Assembly: GCA_045126215.1 (NCBI GenBank) | Contig: JBGVOD010000036.1 | Location: forward strand, 10,209-74,208 | Source: SVEL01 sp045126215 | Lineage (GTDB): Bacteria; Bacillota; Clostridia; Lachnospirales; Lachnospiraceae | Direction: 5' to 3' | DNA: 64,000 nucleotides | Shown: piece by piece, positions 16,456 to 25,495 of the stretch | How positions within the stretch are numbered: position 1 is the stretch's first letter | How the letters are laid out: each line of letters begins with the position of its first letter | Position numbers and translations under genes: made by a program | The notes under the pieces: generated by a model | What the model was told of the DNA's origin: nothing | Databases searched by the model: none | What the model saw: only the letters and a program-made list of their open reading frames with translations

Positions 16456-17361
16456 TTATAGGTCATTTGGATTACCCGAAAGTCTATTTCCAAATGTCTC
16501 TCTATACTCTCTGCTTTTTTCAAACATCTTATGAATATATTCTCCATCTTTTTCTTTAAGATGACTGCTAAGCTCCTGTAATTTTGCTATATAATCATCT
16601 ACAAGACCCACAATATTCTCTGTGTTTGTCATACAAATCTGTTCCCACATTTCTGGGGATGATGCCGCAATTCTTGTACTATCCTTAAAACCGTTAGCTG
16701 CAAGCTTATGCATCATCTGATTTTTTGAATCCTTCTCTTGTACAAGATTAGTCATTGCAGATGCAACAAGATGTGGCAGATGACTAATTCCTGCAACTGC
16801 ATAGTCATGCTCTTCATAGTCTAGCACAACAGGCTTTGCTCCAATCATCTTTGCAATATATTTAAACTCTTCTAATCTGTTTGAATCTGTTTTATCTGTT
16901 GGCGTAATAGCATAGTAAGCATTCTTAAATAACCATAAATTACTGAATTCATATCCCGTCTTTTCAGAGCCTGCCATAGGATGTCCTCCAATAAAATGTG
17001 CTTCAATTCCAAGCTTTTCAACCTCTTTATGAATACTTGTCTTTGTACTTCCAACATCTGTGATAATAGTTTTTTCACCTATATATGGGATAAGCTTTTT
17101 CAGATAATCTTCATTATACTCAACTGGTGTACATAAATAAATATAGTCACAGTCTCTAAAAGAATCATCTATTTGTCCTGTCACAATATCGGCTACCTTT
17201 TCCTCATATGCCATTTTTCTTGGATCTTCTCTTCTGTTAAAGGCAACAATAACAGAAGAATTAAACGCTTCCCTAAGTGCCTTTGCAAGGGAGCCTCCAA
17301 TAAGTCCCAGCCCAACAATACCAAACTTATATCTTTTATTTGCAAATTGATTAAAGTCCAT
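16456..17361 (-). CDS. tyrA: Prephenate dehydrogenase
   Basis: NAD(P)-dependent oxidative decarboxylation of prephenate to 4-hydroxyphenylpyruvate in tyrosine synthesis. The start at 17361 was chosen because a CGAGG site precedes it; 31 upstream codons in frame lie within the aroA end region and have no site. From there about 301 residues: a Rossmann fold with GIVGLGLIGGSLAKAL (near 14-29), TDVGSTKTSI, HFIGGHPMAGSEKTG with the active-site histidine, and the helical dimerisation domain with AGISHLPHL. No ACT or chorismate mutase domain is fused. It follows aroA by 13 bp, so aromatic pathway genes are clustered. Confidence 0.93.
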   Translation of the reverse strand: MDFNQFANKRYKFGIVGLGLIGGSLAKALREAFNSSVIVAFNRREDPRKMAYEEKVADIVTGQIDDSFRDCDYIYLCTPVEYNEDYLKKLIPYIGEKTIITDVGSTKTSIHKEVEKLGIEAHFIGGHPMAGSEKTGYEFSNLWLFKNAYYAITPTDKTDSNRLEEFKYIAKMIGAKPVVLDYEEHDYAVAGISHLPHLVASAMTNLVQEKDSKNQMMHKLAANGFKDSTRIAASSPEMWEQICMTNTENIVGLVDDYIAKLQELSSHLKEKDGEYIHKMFEKSREYRETFGNRLSGNPNDL

Positions 17362-17374
17362 AATTCTGCCTCGT

Positions 17375-18673
17375 TTAGTTAAATCTGTTACATATATCAT
17401 CAATAATATCAAAATATTCTTCAAATGTTTTTTTACAACATAATGGATTATCAATAATAATATTTCCTGTTACTATGCCAACAAGTGTAAAAGCCATAGC
17501 CATTCTATGGTCTTCGTATGTAGATACAGTACATGCATTTGGAGTTCCCGGATATATAACAATATAATCTTCTCCATGCTCTGTCTTTATCCCCATTTTT
17601 GTAAGCTCATTGACAATAGCCATCAATCTGTCCGACTCCTGTAATCTGATATGTCCTATGCCTGTAATTTTTGTTGGCGAATCAGCAAACACTGCTATAG
17701 CAGCAAGCGTCATCGTCTGATCTGAAAAATTATTCATATCAATATTAATGCCTTTAAGCTTATCTTTTGGTCCGATTACTCGGACACCCTCATTAATAAA
17801 CTTAACAGCACATCCCATATCCTCAAGTACCTTAAGAAATTTTATATCTCCCTGTGTTGAATCTTCTCTTATATTTCTTACAATTACATCTGATTCAGTT
17901 AATGCAGCAATACCAAAGAAATAACATGCAGCGGATACATCAGGCTCAATCTGGTACTCAATAGCGTTATATCTTGTTCCTTTTCCAATATGATACGTCT
18001 CACCATCAAACTCTGCTACAATACCAAACTCCTTCATCATATCCATAGTAATGCCAATATACGAACCATATTTCTTTTCACTGGTAATATGAATATTTAA
18101 ATCACAATCAAGCATTGTTCCTGCAAGAAGTAATGCGCTTAAAAACTGTGTACTGCTGCTTATATCCAAATCAACATCTAATTTATCAAACTGTTTTACC
18201 TTTTTTACACCTGTTATTCTTACAGGAAGATGATATTCTTCACCAAGAAAATCTACCTTTGCTCCTATGCTTATAAGCAGTTCAATTAAAGGTTTCATTG
18301 GTCTTCTCTTCATCTGTTCTGATGCATTTATAACATATGTTCCATCTGAGAGTCCACACATACATGTTAGAAATCTTGCTGCGGTTCCAGCACTTCCCAC
18401 ATATATCTCTGCATCTTTTTTAACAATGTCTCCACCACATCCAACGACAGATACTTCTTTGTTTTCTTCATCAACATTTACTTCAAACCCAAGACTAATT
18501 AATGATGAAAGGAAGTACCTTGAATCATCACTAAACAATGTACCTTTAAGTTTTGTTCTGCCATTTGCCAATGCTGCTATCAGCAATGCTCTATTTGTAA
18601 TACTCTTTGAGCCTGGTACAGAAACTGTAAATTTGCTATTTTTTTTAATCGGTCTGACGCTGTATGTCTGCAT
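17375..18673 (-). CDS. aroA: 3-phosphoshikimate 1-carboxyvinyltransferase (EPSP synthase)
   Basis: Joins phosphoenolpyruvate to shikimate-3-phosphate in the shikimate pathway. The 432 residues show two beta-alpha-beta domains. Phosphate-binding VPGSKSITNRALL is near residues 19-31, GSAGTAARFL near 92-101, and RRPMKPLIELL near 122. The catalytic-loop arginines appear in RLQESDR near 341 and DHRMAMAF near 384. The class II-like LFSDDSRY replaces the class I LLDSDD region, which often goes with altered inhibitor tolerance; that is inference. It overlaps nothing, and follows the PilZ gene by 11 bp. Confidence 0.95.
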   Translation of the reverse strand: MQTYSVRPIKKNSKFTVSVPGSKSITNRALLIAALANGRTKLKGTLFSDDSRYFLSSLISLGFEVNVDEENKEVSVVGCGGDIVKKDAEIYVGSAGTAARFLTCMCGLSDGTYVINASEQMKRRPMKPLIELLISIGAKVDFLGEEYHLPVRITGVKKVKQFDKLDVDLDISSSTQFLSALLLAGTMLDCDLNIHITSEKKYGSYIGITMDMMKEFGIVAEFDGETYHIGKGTRYNAIEYQIEPDVSAACYFFGIAALTESDVIVRNIREDSTQGDIKFLKVLEDMGCAVKFINEGVRVIGPKDKLKGINIDMNNFSDQTMTLAAIAVFADSPTKITGIGHIRLQESDRLMAIVNELTKMGIKTEHGEDYIVIYPGTPNACTVSTYEDHRMAMAFTLVGIVTGNIIIDNPLCCKKTFEEYFDIIDDICNRFN

Positions 18674-18684
18674 TGTTTTTGCTC

Positions 18685-19056
18685 CTAGTCTTCTTCTAAA
18701 TTTCCTTGTGTTGTAAGAATTTCATGAATCTGGATTTTTAACTGATCTGCAGGTCTTAAACCAATAAATCTACACCCATAGAGAGTCTCCGGTTCATCAT
18801 TTAAATTCTCCATTCTTACTATTTCTATAACTGAATCGAAAGTTTCTTTTGTCCATAAAACAACATGAACATCATAATATGTATTAAGCTTAAGCTCCTC
18901 TTCACTTTTAAATGCAAGACCATCTCTTGATACATTTACAAGTTTTACAACCATTTCACTTTTACATAAATCATCAATTTTCTTATAGTTTTTCACTTCG
19001 TTAAGCTTAATGCTCACATCAATCCCCATTCTGAGTGATTTTCTCTTTTCCTGCAT
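18685..19056 (-). CDS. PilZ-domain (c-di-GMP-binding) protein
   Basis: A 123-residue protein consisting mainly of a PilZ domain. The N-terminal arginine motif is RKSLRMG and the second c-di-GMP motif is NVSRDGLAF (N/DxSxxG form), followed by a beta barrel with TLYGCRFIGL. No other domain is attached, so it is probably a stand-alone adaptor that binds a target after c-di-GMP binding. It stands between queA and aroA with spacings of 27 and 11 bp, so it is probably cotranscribed with these metabolic genes, though no functional link is evident. The start used is the ATG with GGAGG; the upstream TTG lies in that site. Confidence 0.85.
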   Translation of the reverse strand: MQEKRKSLRMGIDVSIKLNEVKNYKKIDDLCKSEMVVKLVNVSRDGLAFKSEEELKLNTYYDVHVVLWTKETFDSVIEIVRMENLNDEPETLYGCRFIGLRPADQLKIQIHEILTTQGNLEED

Positions 19057-19083
19057 ACCATTATCCTCCAATTTATCTTTTGG

Positions 19084-20109
19084 TTATATAAGTATCATAG
19101 CATCTCCAAAGCTAAAGAATCTGTATTTTTCTTTTACAGCCTCTTCATATGCTTTAAATACATTTTCCTTCCCGGCAAATGCCGAAACCAACATAAGAAG
19201 TGTTGACTCTGGAAGATGGAAATTTGTTATAAGTCCATCTATCATCTTAAATTTATATCCGGGATAAATAAATATATCAGTCCAACCACTTGAATCCTTA
19301 AGTAAGCCATTCTCACCTGTAGCTGATTCAAGTGTTCTGCAGCTTGTTGTACCAACTGATATAACCCTTCCACCATTCTTCTTCGTATCATTTATAATCT
19401 TTGCATTTTCCTCATCTATTACATAGAACTCTGAATGCATATGATGTTCCAAAATATTATCAACCTTTACAGGACGGAATGTTCCAAGTCCCACATGTAA
19501 TGTAATATGTGCAATCTTAACTCCCATATCCTCAATTTCTTTTAATAGCTCTTTTGTAAAATGCAATCCTGCAGTTGGAGCCGCGGCTGAACCTTCATGT
19601 TTTGCATATACTGTCTGATATCGATTCTTATCCTTAAGCTCATGTGTTATATATGGTGGTAAAGGCATTTGTCCAAGTTCATCAAGTATCTCTTCAAATA
19701 TTCCCTCAAACTCAAATCTAATCAATCTGTTTCCTTCTTCAACTACATCTTCAACAACACCATATAAAAGCCCATTCCCAAAGCTTATCCTTGTACCTAT
19801 CTTACACTTTTTGCCTGGTTTCACAAGTGTTTCCCATACATTATTCTCATATCTTTTAAGGAGTAAAACCTCTATCTTTGCATTAGTACCTTCCTTTGCT
19901 CCATACAAACGAGCAGGAATAACCTTTGTATCATTTATAACAAGACAGTCTCCTTCTTTTAAATACTGCTTAACATCTTTAAATATATGATGTGATATTT
20001 GTCCGGTTGCTCTGTCAACATGCATTAATCTACTTGAAGATCTATCCTCAAGTGGATCCTGAGCTATAAGTTCCTGTGGCAAATCATAATAAAAATCTTT
20101 TAACTGCAT
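19084..20109 (-). CDS. queA: tRNA preQ1(34) S-adenosylmethionine ribosyltransferase-isomerase
   Basis: Transfers and isomerises the ribose of SAM onto 7-aminomethyl-7-deazaguanine in tRNA to make epoxyqueuosine. The 341 residues begin FYYDLPQELIAQDPL, with DRSSSRLM and VINDTKVIPARL close behind. TAGLHFT, HVGLGTFRPV and the late FHLPESTLLMLVSAF are all family signatures. It heads the queA-pilZ-aroA-tyrA run; the 90 bp to thiN contain no clear promoter, only AT-rich sequence. Confidence 0.96.
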   Translation of the reverse strand: MQLKDFYYDLPQELIAQDPLEDRSSSRLMHVDRATGQISHHIFKDVKQYLKEGDCLVINDTKVIPARLYGAKEGTNAKIEVLLLKRYENNVWETLVKPGKKCKIGTRISFGNGLLYGVVEDVVEEGNRLIRFEFEGIFEEILDELGQMPLPPYITHELKDKNRYQTVYAKHEGSAAAPTAGLHFTKELLKEIEDMGVKIAHITLHVGLGTFRPVKVDNILEHHMHSEFYVIDEENAKIINDTKKNGGRVISVGTTSCRTLESATGENGLLKDSSGWTDIFIYPGYKFKMIDGLITNFHLPESTLLMLVSAFAGKENVFKAYEEAVKEKYRFFSFGDAMILI

Positions 20110-20199
20110 ATCTATTCTCTTTTTCTTTCTATTTTTTCATCACAACTATTTTATTTTAGCATATTATCTTGTATTTGCATAGTAATGACAGTCTAGTTT

Positions 20200-20883
20200 T
20201 TAGCGTTCGTGGTCATCTTTAGACATAATTATAAGCAAACATCCTGACATGATTTTGATTGTTCCAAATCGCTCATCGAACTCATTAGAAATTCCTAATC
20301 TGAATGTTTCCTTTGTATCAAAATTAAAATTCTCAATATTGTACTTAAATCCCTTTAATGTTACTCCTCTGGCAGGTCCATCAAACTGTATAAATGATAT
20401 ATATTTATAGTTTTCATCCCTTTCAATGACAGAATCGCTATCAATCATAAACATAAAACTATCCTTTGTATATACCTTTAAACAGATATTCTCCTGCAGA
20501 GCTTTTTTCATCAGAAATAAGTTTGCAAGACTATGATCAAATCTGCCTCCTGTTGATCCAAAAAGAATAACTTCTTCTTCCATTTTTACATCTATGTTTT
20601 TAATTATATAGTTCAATGCTTCCTCTGTATCTGTACTATCCTTTACAGGATTAAGTCTGACTATTATAATATCTTCTTTATCTTCATACATTTGAAGCAA
20701 ATTTTTATCAACAGTATCAAAGTCACCTATAATAACATTTGGCATAATTTCCATTTCATTTACTGCTTTTAATCCACCATCTACGGCTATAACAAATGTC
20801 TCAGATTCTCTCATTATTTCTTTTGCTTTCTTTTTAGATGATGGAATATCAATTCTTCCACCCGATACAATTATTACATTCAT
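20200..20883 (-). CDS. thiN: Thiamine diphosphokinase
   Basis: ATP-dependent pyrophosphorylation of thiamine to thiamine diphosphate. The 227 residues contain IAVDGGLKAV and NVIIGDFDTV near residues 32-60, LNPVKDSTDTEEAL near 78-91, and FGSTGGRFDHSLAN near 108-121; the aspartates bind magnesium. The C-terminal domain is beta-rich, as in the family. It commonly stands downstream of rpe and rsgA in Firmicutes, as it does here. No TPP riboswitch was seen upstream. An 87-bp gap to rpe holds a weak AACTGA/TCAGTT hairpin. ATG preceded by AGGAG. Confidence 0.93.
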   Translation of the reverse strand: MNVIIVSGGRIDIPSSKKKAKEIMRESETFVIAVDGGLKAVNEMEIMPNVIIGDFDTVDKNLLQMYEDKEDIIIVRLNPVKDSTDTEEALNYIIKNIDVKMEEEVILFGSTGGRFDHSLANLFLMKKALQENICLKVYTKDSFMFMIDSDSVIERDENYKYISFIQFDGPARGVTLKGFKYNIENFNFDTKETFRLGISNEFDERFGTIKIMSGCLLIIMSKDDHER

Positions 20884-20970
20884 ATTTTTCTCCTATTACT
20901 CTAATACTGAAAAAGCCACTGTATTCCTAACTGAAAACAATCAGTTTAATATACCAGCAGCTTTAAAAAT

Positions 20971-21630
20971 CTAGTTATATTTTTCAAATACTTCGAGGAA
21001 TTTCTTCACATTTTCAGTAATATCCCCACCAAAAACAGCCGAGCCGGCAACAATAACATCTGCTCCTGCTTCAAGTACAATATCAATATTTGACATATTC
21101 ACACCACCATCAACTTCTAGCTCAATATTCTTACCAGATTCATCAATTATTTTTCTGACAGCCTTAATCTTCTCTGTTACAGAATCAATATATTTCTGAC
21201 CACCAAAGCCTGGATTTACGGACATCAAAAGAATCATATCTACCATATCAACATATGGTAAAAGTTCTTCCACAGGTGTTGCAGGATTTATCACAACTCC
21301 TGCCTTTACACCAGAGTCTTTTATCTTTTTGATTGTAGCCTTTACATCTTCACATGCCTCTACATGTACTGTAATTATATCAGAACCCGCCTTAACGAAC
21401 TCATCAATATATCTTATAGGTTCATTTATCATAAGATGAGTGTCAAAAATAACATCTGTTGATTTTCTAAGGCTGGCAATCACAGGCATTCCAAGTGAAA
21501 TACTTGGAACAAACAAGCCATCCATAACATCCAGATGCATATACTGTGCACCTGCATCTACTGCTTCTTTAACCTGTGCTCCTAAAATGTTATAATCGCA
21601 TGCTAAAATTGATGGTGATAGTTTAATCAT
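20971..21630 (-). CDS. rpe: Ribulose-phosphate 3-epimerase
   Basis: Interconverts ribulose-5-phosphate and xylulose-5-phosphate in the pentose phosphate pathway. The 219-residue TIM barrel opens SPSILACDYN, with metal-site HLDVMDG near residues 33-39, a second His in DTHLMI, VNPGFGGQ near 138-145, and EVDGGVN near 172-178. All catalytic acids and histidines are visible. It lies 13 bp after rsgA with an AAAGG ribosome site, in the rsgA-rpe-thiN order usual in Firmicutes. Confidence 0.96.
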   Translation of the reverse strand: MIKLSPSILACDYNILGAQVKEAVDAGAQYMHLDVMDGLFVPSISLGMPVIASLRKSTDVIFDTHLMINEPIRYIDEFVKAGSDIITVHVEACEDVKATIKKIKDSGVKAGVVINPATPVEELLPYVDMVDMILLMSVNPGFGGQKYIDSVTEKIKAVRKIIDESGKNIELEVDGGVNMSNIDIVLEAGADVIVAGSAVFGGDITENVKKFLEVFEKYN

Positions 21631-21643
21631 TATTTTTACCTTT

Positions 21644-22522
21644 CTAATATTTCCTTTTAGATTTTATTTCATCAAAAAGTATTTTATAGTTTTCATATCT
21701 GCTTTTTGAAATTATACCTGTAGCTACATTTTCCTTAACCTTACAATCAGGTTCACCAATATGAATACATCCGTTAAAACGGCATTCACCTTCATATCTA
21801 TAGATTTCCGGAAAATACATCTTAAGATCCTCTTTTTCGCAGGATGGTATATCCATGGAACTAAATCCCGGAGTATCCATAATGTATGTATCTTCCTCAA
21901 CATTCATTATTTCTGAGTGTCTTGTTGTATGCTTTCCACGCTCAATTTTTCTACTGATATCACCTGTTTTTGCAAATACATCAGGAATCAAAGCGTTAAT
22001 CATAGATGACTTACCAACTCCACTTGGACCCGCAAGAGATGTGGTCTTATTCTTTAATTTTTCTTTTACAACATCCACTCCATATCCGTTTGCTGCACTG
22101 GCAAATACTACCTCATAGGATGCTGAAGAATATATATTTTTAAGTTCTAAAAGTTCCTCGTCTTTAACAAGATCAACCTTGTTAAAACAAATAATTGTAG
22201 GAACATCCTGAGATTCCATCATAACAAGAAATCTATCAAGCAGATTCAAATTTGGCATAGGACTTTTCACAGCAAAAACCACTAGTGCCTGATCAATATT
22301 TGCAACGGCAGGCCTTATAAGCTCATTAGTCCTGTCATAAATCTCAATAATATTACCTGTCATTTCCTTTTCGTCAAGTACATCTATTTCAACATTGTCA
22401 CCTACTAATGGCTTTATATTTTTGTGTCTAAATATTCCTTTTGCTTTACATTCATAAATTCCGAAGCCCACTACGTGAACGTAGTAGGCTCCGGCTATTC
22501 CTTTAATAATTTTTCCTGTCAT
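21644..22522 (-). CDS. rsgA: Ribosome small subunit-dependent GTPase A
   Basis: Circularly permuted GTPase that checks late 30S subunit maturation. The 292 residues comprise an OB fold (1-65), the permuted G domain, with G4 (CFNKVDL) preceding G1 (GPSGVGKSSMIN, near 164-175) and G3 (MDTPGFSS), and a C-terminal zinc domain with CRFNGCIHIGEPDCKVKE. It follows the prkC kinase by 11 bp; the ribosome site is weak, so translation may be coupled. In Bacillus, RsgA is a substrate of PrkC, which fits the neighbourhood. Confidence 0.95.
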   Translation of the reverse strand: MTGKIIKGIAGAYYVHVVGFGIYECKAKGIFRHKNIKPLVGDNVEIDVLDEKEMTGNIIEIYDRTNELIRPAVANIDQALVVFAVKSPMPNLNLLDRFLVMMESQDVPTIICFNKVDLVKDEELLELKNIYSSASYEVVFASAANGYGVDVVKEKLKNKTTSLAGPSGVGKSSMINALIPDVFAKTGDISRKIERGKHTTRHSEIMNVEEDTYIMDTPGFSSMDIPSCEKEDLKMYFPEIYRYEGECRFNGCIHIGEPDCKVKENVATGIISKSRYENYKILFDEIKSKRKY

Positions 22523-22533
22523 ATAACACCAGT

Positions 22534-24744
22534 TTATCTTATTTCAGCTACAATTTTATCTGAAGATGTTGTTCCATCTTCATCTTTTACTTCAATCCAT
22601 ACATATACATCCTTTGTAGTATCAACATTTGAATATGCATGTGTGTCGATAATATATGAATCTCTTGTAATATCATCTATACCATTAAATTCTGTCGAAC
22701 CAACTCTTGAAGTCTTTATTTCATTTCCAGAAGTGTCAGTATATATATATCCATATGCATATATCAATTTTGAATCTGTCTTTAGACCATTAGCAATTTC
22801 TTTAAACTTCTGACCTGATACACTTGCTGCTAATGTTGTCTTAGGAGCTGTTGTTGGTTCTGTTGTTGGTGGCTCCGTTGTTGTCTCTGGCTGTTTAGTA
22901 GTAGTTTCTGGCTCTGGTTCTTTTCCCTTACTTACAATAACAGTAATTGTTTCACCTCTAGGAATTGTATTTCCATTAGCGATAGGTGTCTGGCTAATAA
23001 TCTTTCCAGCAGAAACTGTATTGTCGTACTTTTCTTCACCCACTTCAAGTACAAGACTTAACTCTTCACACTTATCTTTAGCAGCCTGCAATGTAAAGTT
23101 CTTTAAGTTTGGAATTTCAACATCACTTGTATCTACTCCAATACCTACAATAAGAGTAATCTTATCACCATATGATAACTGTGTTGGAGCCTTAGGACTT
23201 GTTTCCAATACCTTGTTCTTCTTATCTTCGTCGCTCTCTTTATATTCTATTTCAACCTTTAATCCATATTCATCGCCAGTTAATAATGTCTTTGCTTCAT
23301 CCATTTCCATACCAATTACAGCAGGAATAGCAAATGGCTCTGAACCCTTCGAAATATATAATAAGATTGTTGACTGTTTTGATACAACTGAACCAACATT
23401 TTCAGAAATTCTAATTACATGACCTTCTTCAATTGTATTACTTGCTTCAGTAACAATTCTGTATCCAAGATTTGCGTCCTTCAATGTATTTATAGCTTCC
23501 TCTTCAGTCATATCGATAACATTTGGAACAATAGTTGTTTTTCCATCTGTTGTTGCCTCAGCACTTTCAGTTGGGAGGTCTGAACCTCCACAATCCTTAA
23601 CTAATGTTGTGACAATAAGGATACCTATTATTACTACAATAATAGCAGTACAAATCGCTGCAATTGCAACTATCTTATCAAGCTTTGGATTTGAATCATC
23701 TTCATCATCATCAAATTCATCATCATCCTCATCGACTTCATCTTCTTCATCATCTTGTTCTGGATTTTCACCTGTACTTAAACCTGAATCACCTGCTTTT
23801 TCTGCCTTAGCAGCAGCTTCAGCAGCCTCAGCTTCTTTTCTGATAACTGATATCTCATCACCTGTAATCATAATAGTAGAAGCATTATTTACAGCTGGTG
23901 CAATAACTACGAAATCTTCATCTGGCGAAACAAGTGCCTTCTTCAAGTCAGCAATAAGTGAAGATACCTTCAAATATCTTCTGTCTGACTTCTTCTGAGT
24001 ACACTTTTCAATAATCTTTACAACACTTATAGGGAGATCAGCAACATATTGTCTTGGATCTGGCATTTCATCCTGAATATGCGCTAGTGCTATCTGAACG
24101 GTAGAGTCACCTTCAAAAGGAACTACACCTGTAACCATTTCGAATAAAGAAATACCTAGTGAGTAAATATCACTCTTTTCATCAATGTATCCACCTCTTG
24201 CCTGTTCTGGTGAAATATAATGAACTGAACCCATTGCATTTGAGTTAATTGTGTTTGCAGATGCAGCCCTGGCAATACCAAAGTCTGTAACTTTTACTTT
24301 ACCCTCTCTTGAAATAATAATATTTTGAGGTTTAATATCTCTATGAATAATATGGTTATTGTGAGCAGCTTCTATACCCTGTGCTACCTGGATGGCTATA
24401 CTTACAGCCTCTCTCATTGGAAGCTTACCCTTCTTTTCAATATACTTCTTAAGAGTAATACCTTCAATAAGCTCCATAACGATATAGTATAAATTGTCAT
24501 CTTCTCCAACATCATATACATTTACAATATTTGGATGTGAAAGTCCTGCAGCAGACTGAGCCTCTACTTTGAACTTTGATACAAAATTTTTATCATCACT
24601 GAATTCACTCTTTAATGTCTTAATTGCGACAAATCTATTAAGCTTATGGTCTTTAGCTTTATAAACATCTGACATACCGCCGGAACCGACTTTGTCGATA
24701 ATTTCATATCTATCCCCGATGAACATTCCTTTTCTTATCATCAT
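22534..24744 (-). CDS. prkC: PASTA-domain Ser/Thr protein kinase (PrkC/Stk1 type)
   Basis: Membrane sensor kinase of cell-wall growth and dormancy exit. The 736 residues comprise the kinase domain at about 10-270 (GSGGMSDVYKA, HRDIKPQN, DFGIAR, SPEQARGG), a Ser/Glu and extremely Asp/Glu-rich juxtamembrane stretch (near 320-350), one transmembrane helix (about 352-378), and three extracellular PASTA repeats (roughly 400-610) that bind muropeptides. A Thr/Pro/Glu-rich linker and a further extracellular beta-rich domain end the protein. The phosphatase gene lies immediately upstream. Three PASTA units match Bacillus PrkC; the C-terminal extra domain goes beyond it. Confidence 0.94.
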   Translation of the reverse strand: MMIRKGMFIGDRYEIIDKVGSGGMSDVYKAKDHKLNRFVAIKTLKSEFSDDKNFVSKFKVEAQSAAGLSHPNIVNVYDVGEDDNLYYIVMELIEGITLKKYIEKKGKLPMREAVSIAIQVAQGIEAAHNNHIIHRDIKPQNIIISREGKVKVTDFGIARAASANTINSNAMGSVHYISPEQARGGYIDEKSDIYSLGISLFEMVTGVVPFEGDSTVQIALAHIQDEMPDPRQYVADLPISVVKIIEKCTQKKSDRRYLKVSSLIADLKKALVSPDEDFVVIAPAVNNASTIMITGDEISVIRKEAEAAEAAAKAEKAGDSGLSTGENPEQDDEEDEVDEDDDEFDDDEDDSNPKLDKIVAIAAICTAIIVVIIGILIVTTLVKDCGGSDLPTESAEATTDGKTTIVPNVIDMTEEEAINTLKDANLGYRIVTEASNTIEEGHVIRISENVGSVVSKQSTILLYISKGSEPFAIPAVIGMEMDEAKTLLTGDEYGLKVEIEYKESDEDKKNKVLETSPKAPTQLSYGDKITLIVGIGVDTSDVEIPNLKNFTLQAAKDKCEELSLVLEVGEEKYDNTVSAGKIISQTPIANGNTIPRGETITVIVSKGKEPEPETTTKQPETTTEPPTTEPTTAPKTTLAASVSGQKFKEIANGLKTDSKLIYAYGYIYTDTSGNEIKTSRVGSTEFNGIDDITRDSYIIDTHAYSNVDTTKDVYVWIEVKDEDGTTSSDKIVAEIR

Positions 24745-24775
24745 AAAAACTTCTTCCTTTCAATACACACAAAAA

Positions 24776-25495
24776 CTATAACTCAACAATCAATACGGCG
24801 ATATTATCTTTACCACCATTATCGTTAGCTCTGTCAATCAACCTAATTACTGTATTTTTCAAATCTTTTGTTTCACTAACAATACTAAAAATCTCTTTAT
24901 CATCAACCATATTTGTCAGTCCATCTGAACACATCAAAATTTTTGCACCTTCAGAATACTGAACCTCGAAATAATCTGCGGTGGTCTTCTGTTCAACGCC
25001 TATTGCTCTTGTGATAATGTTTTTCTTTTCATGAGTACGAGCTTCGGATTTATCTATCTCCCCGATGCTTACCATTTCCTCTACAAAAGAATGATCTCTG
25101 GTTATCTGACGTATCTCACTATCAATAAGATAAAGTCTTGAATCCCCAACATTTGCTACAAACAAAGTATTATTAATAGCTGTTGCTATAACAAGTGTTG
25201 TACCCATTCCTTTGCATTCTTCATTGTTATTCGATTTTTGAAATAATGTTTCATTAGCAGTAAATATTGCTTCATCAATTATTGATATAACATCTTTCTT
25301 TGTAGAATTCTTGATGCTTTTCAATACTGTATCAACAGCAGTAACTGATGCCACATCTCCAGCCTTATGACCGCCCATACCGTCGGCTACAATAAATATA
25401 TTTGGGAGATTTCCTACCGCATCTGCAGAGCAATATACGTAATCCTGATTTGTAACTCTATTTTTACCTACATCTGTAAGTGCAAATGCTTTCAT
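24776..25495 (-). CDS. PP2C-type Ser/Thr phosphatase (PrpC/Stp)
   Basis: Mn-dependent phosphatase that opposes the PASTA kinase. The 239 residues carry the PP2C metal motifs: NQDY near residue 17, VADGMGGHKAGDVAS near 36-50, ANVGDSRLYL near 113, CSDGLTNMV near 189, and DNGGKDNIAVLIV at the end. No membrane segment is present. Its ATG shares one base with the rlmN stop (TAATG), indicating coupling, and it precedes the kinase by 31 bp. The kinase-phosphatase pair is the standard Firmicute arrangement. Confidence 0.95.
   Translation of the reverse strand: MKAFALTDVGKNRVTNQDYVYCSADAVGNLPNIFIVADGMGGHKAGDVASVTAVDTVLKSIKNSTKKDVISIIDEAIFTANETLFQKSNNNEECKGMGTTLVIATAINNTLFVANVGDSRLYLIDSEIRQITRDHSFVEEMVSIGEIDKSEARTHEKKNIITRAIGVEQKTTADYFEVQYSEGAKILMCSDGLTNMVDDKEIFSIVSETKDLKNTVIRLIDRANDNGGKDNIAVLIVEL

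Noticed and set aside
20884..20970. TPP riboswitch upstream of thiN
   Set aside because: The gap is only 87 bp and lacks the conserved CUGAGA and related THI-box elements.
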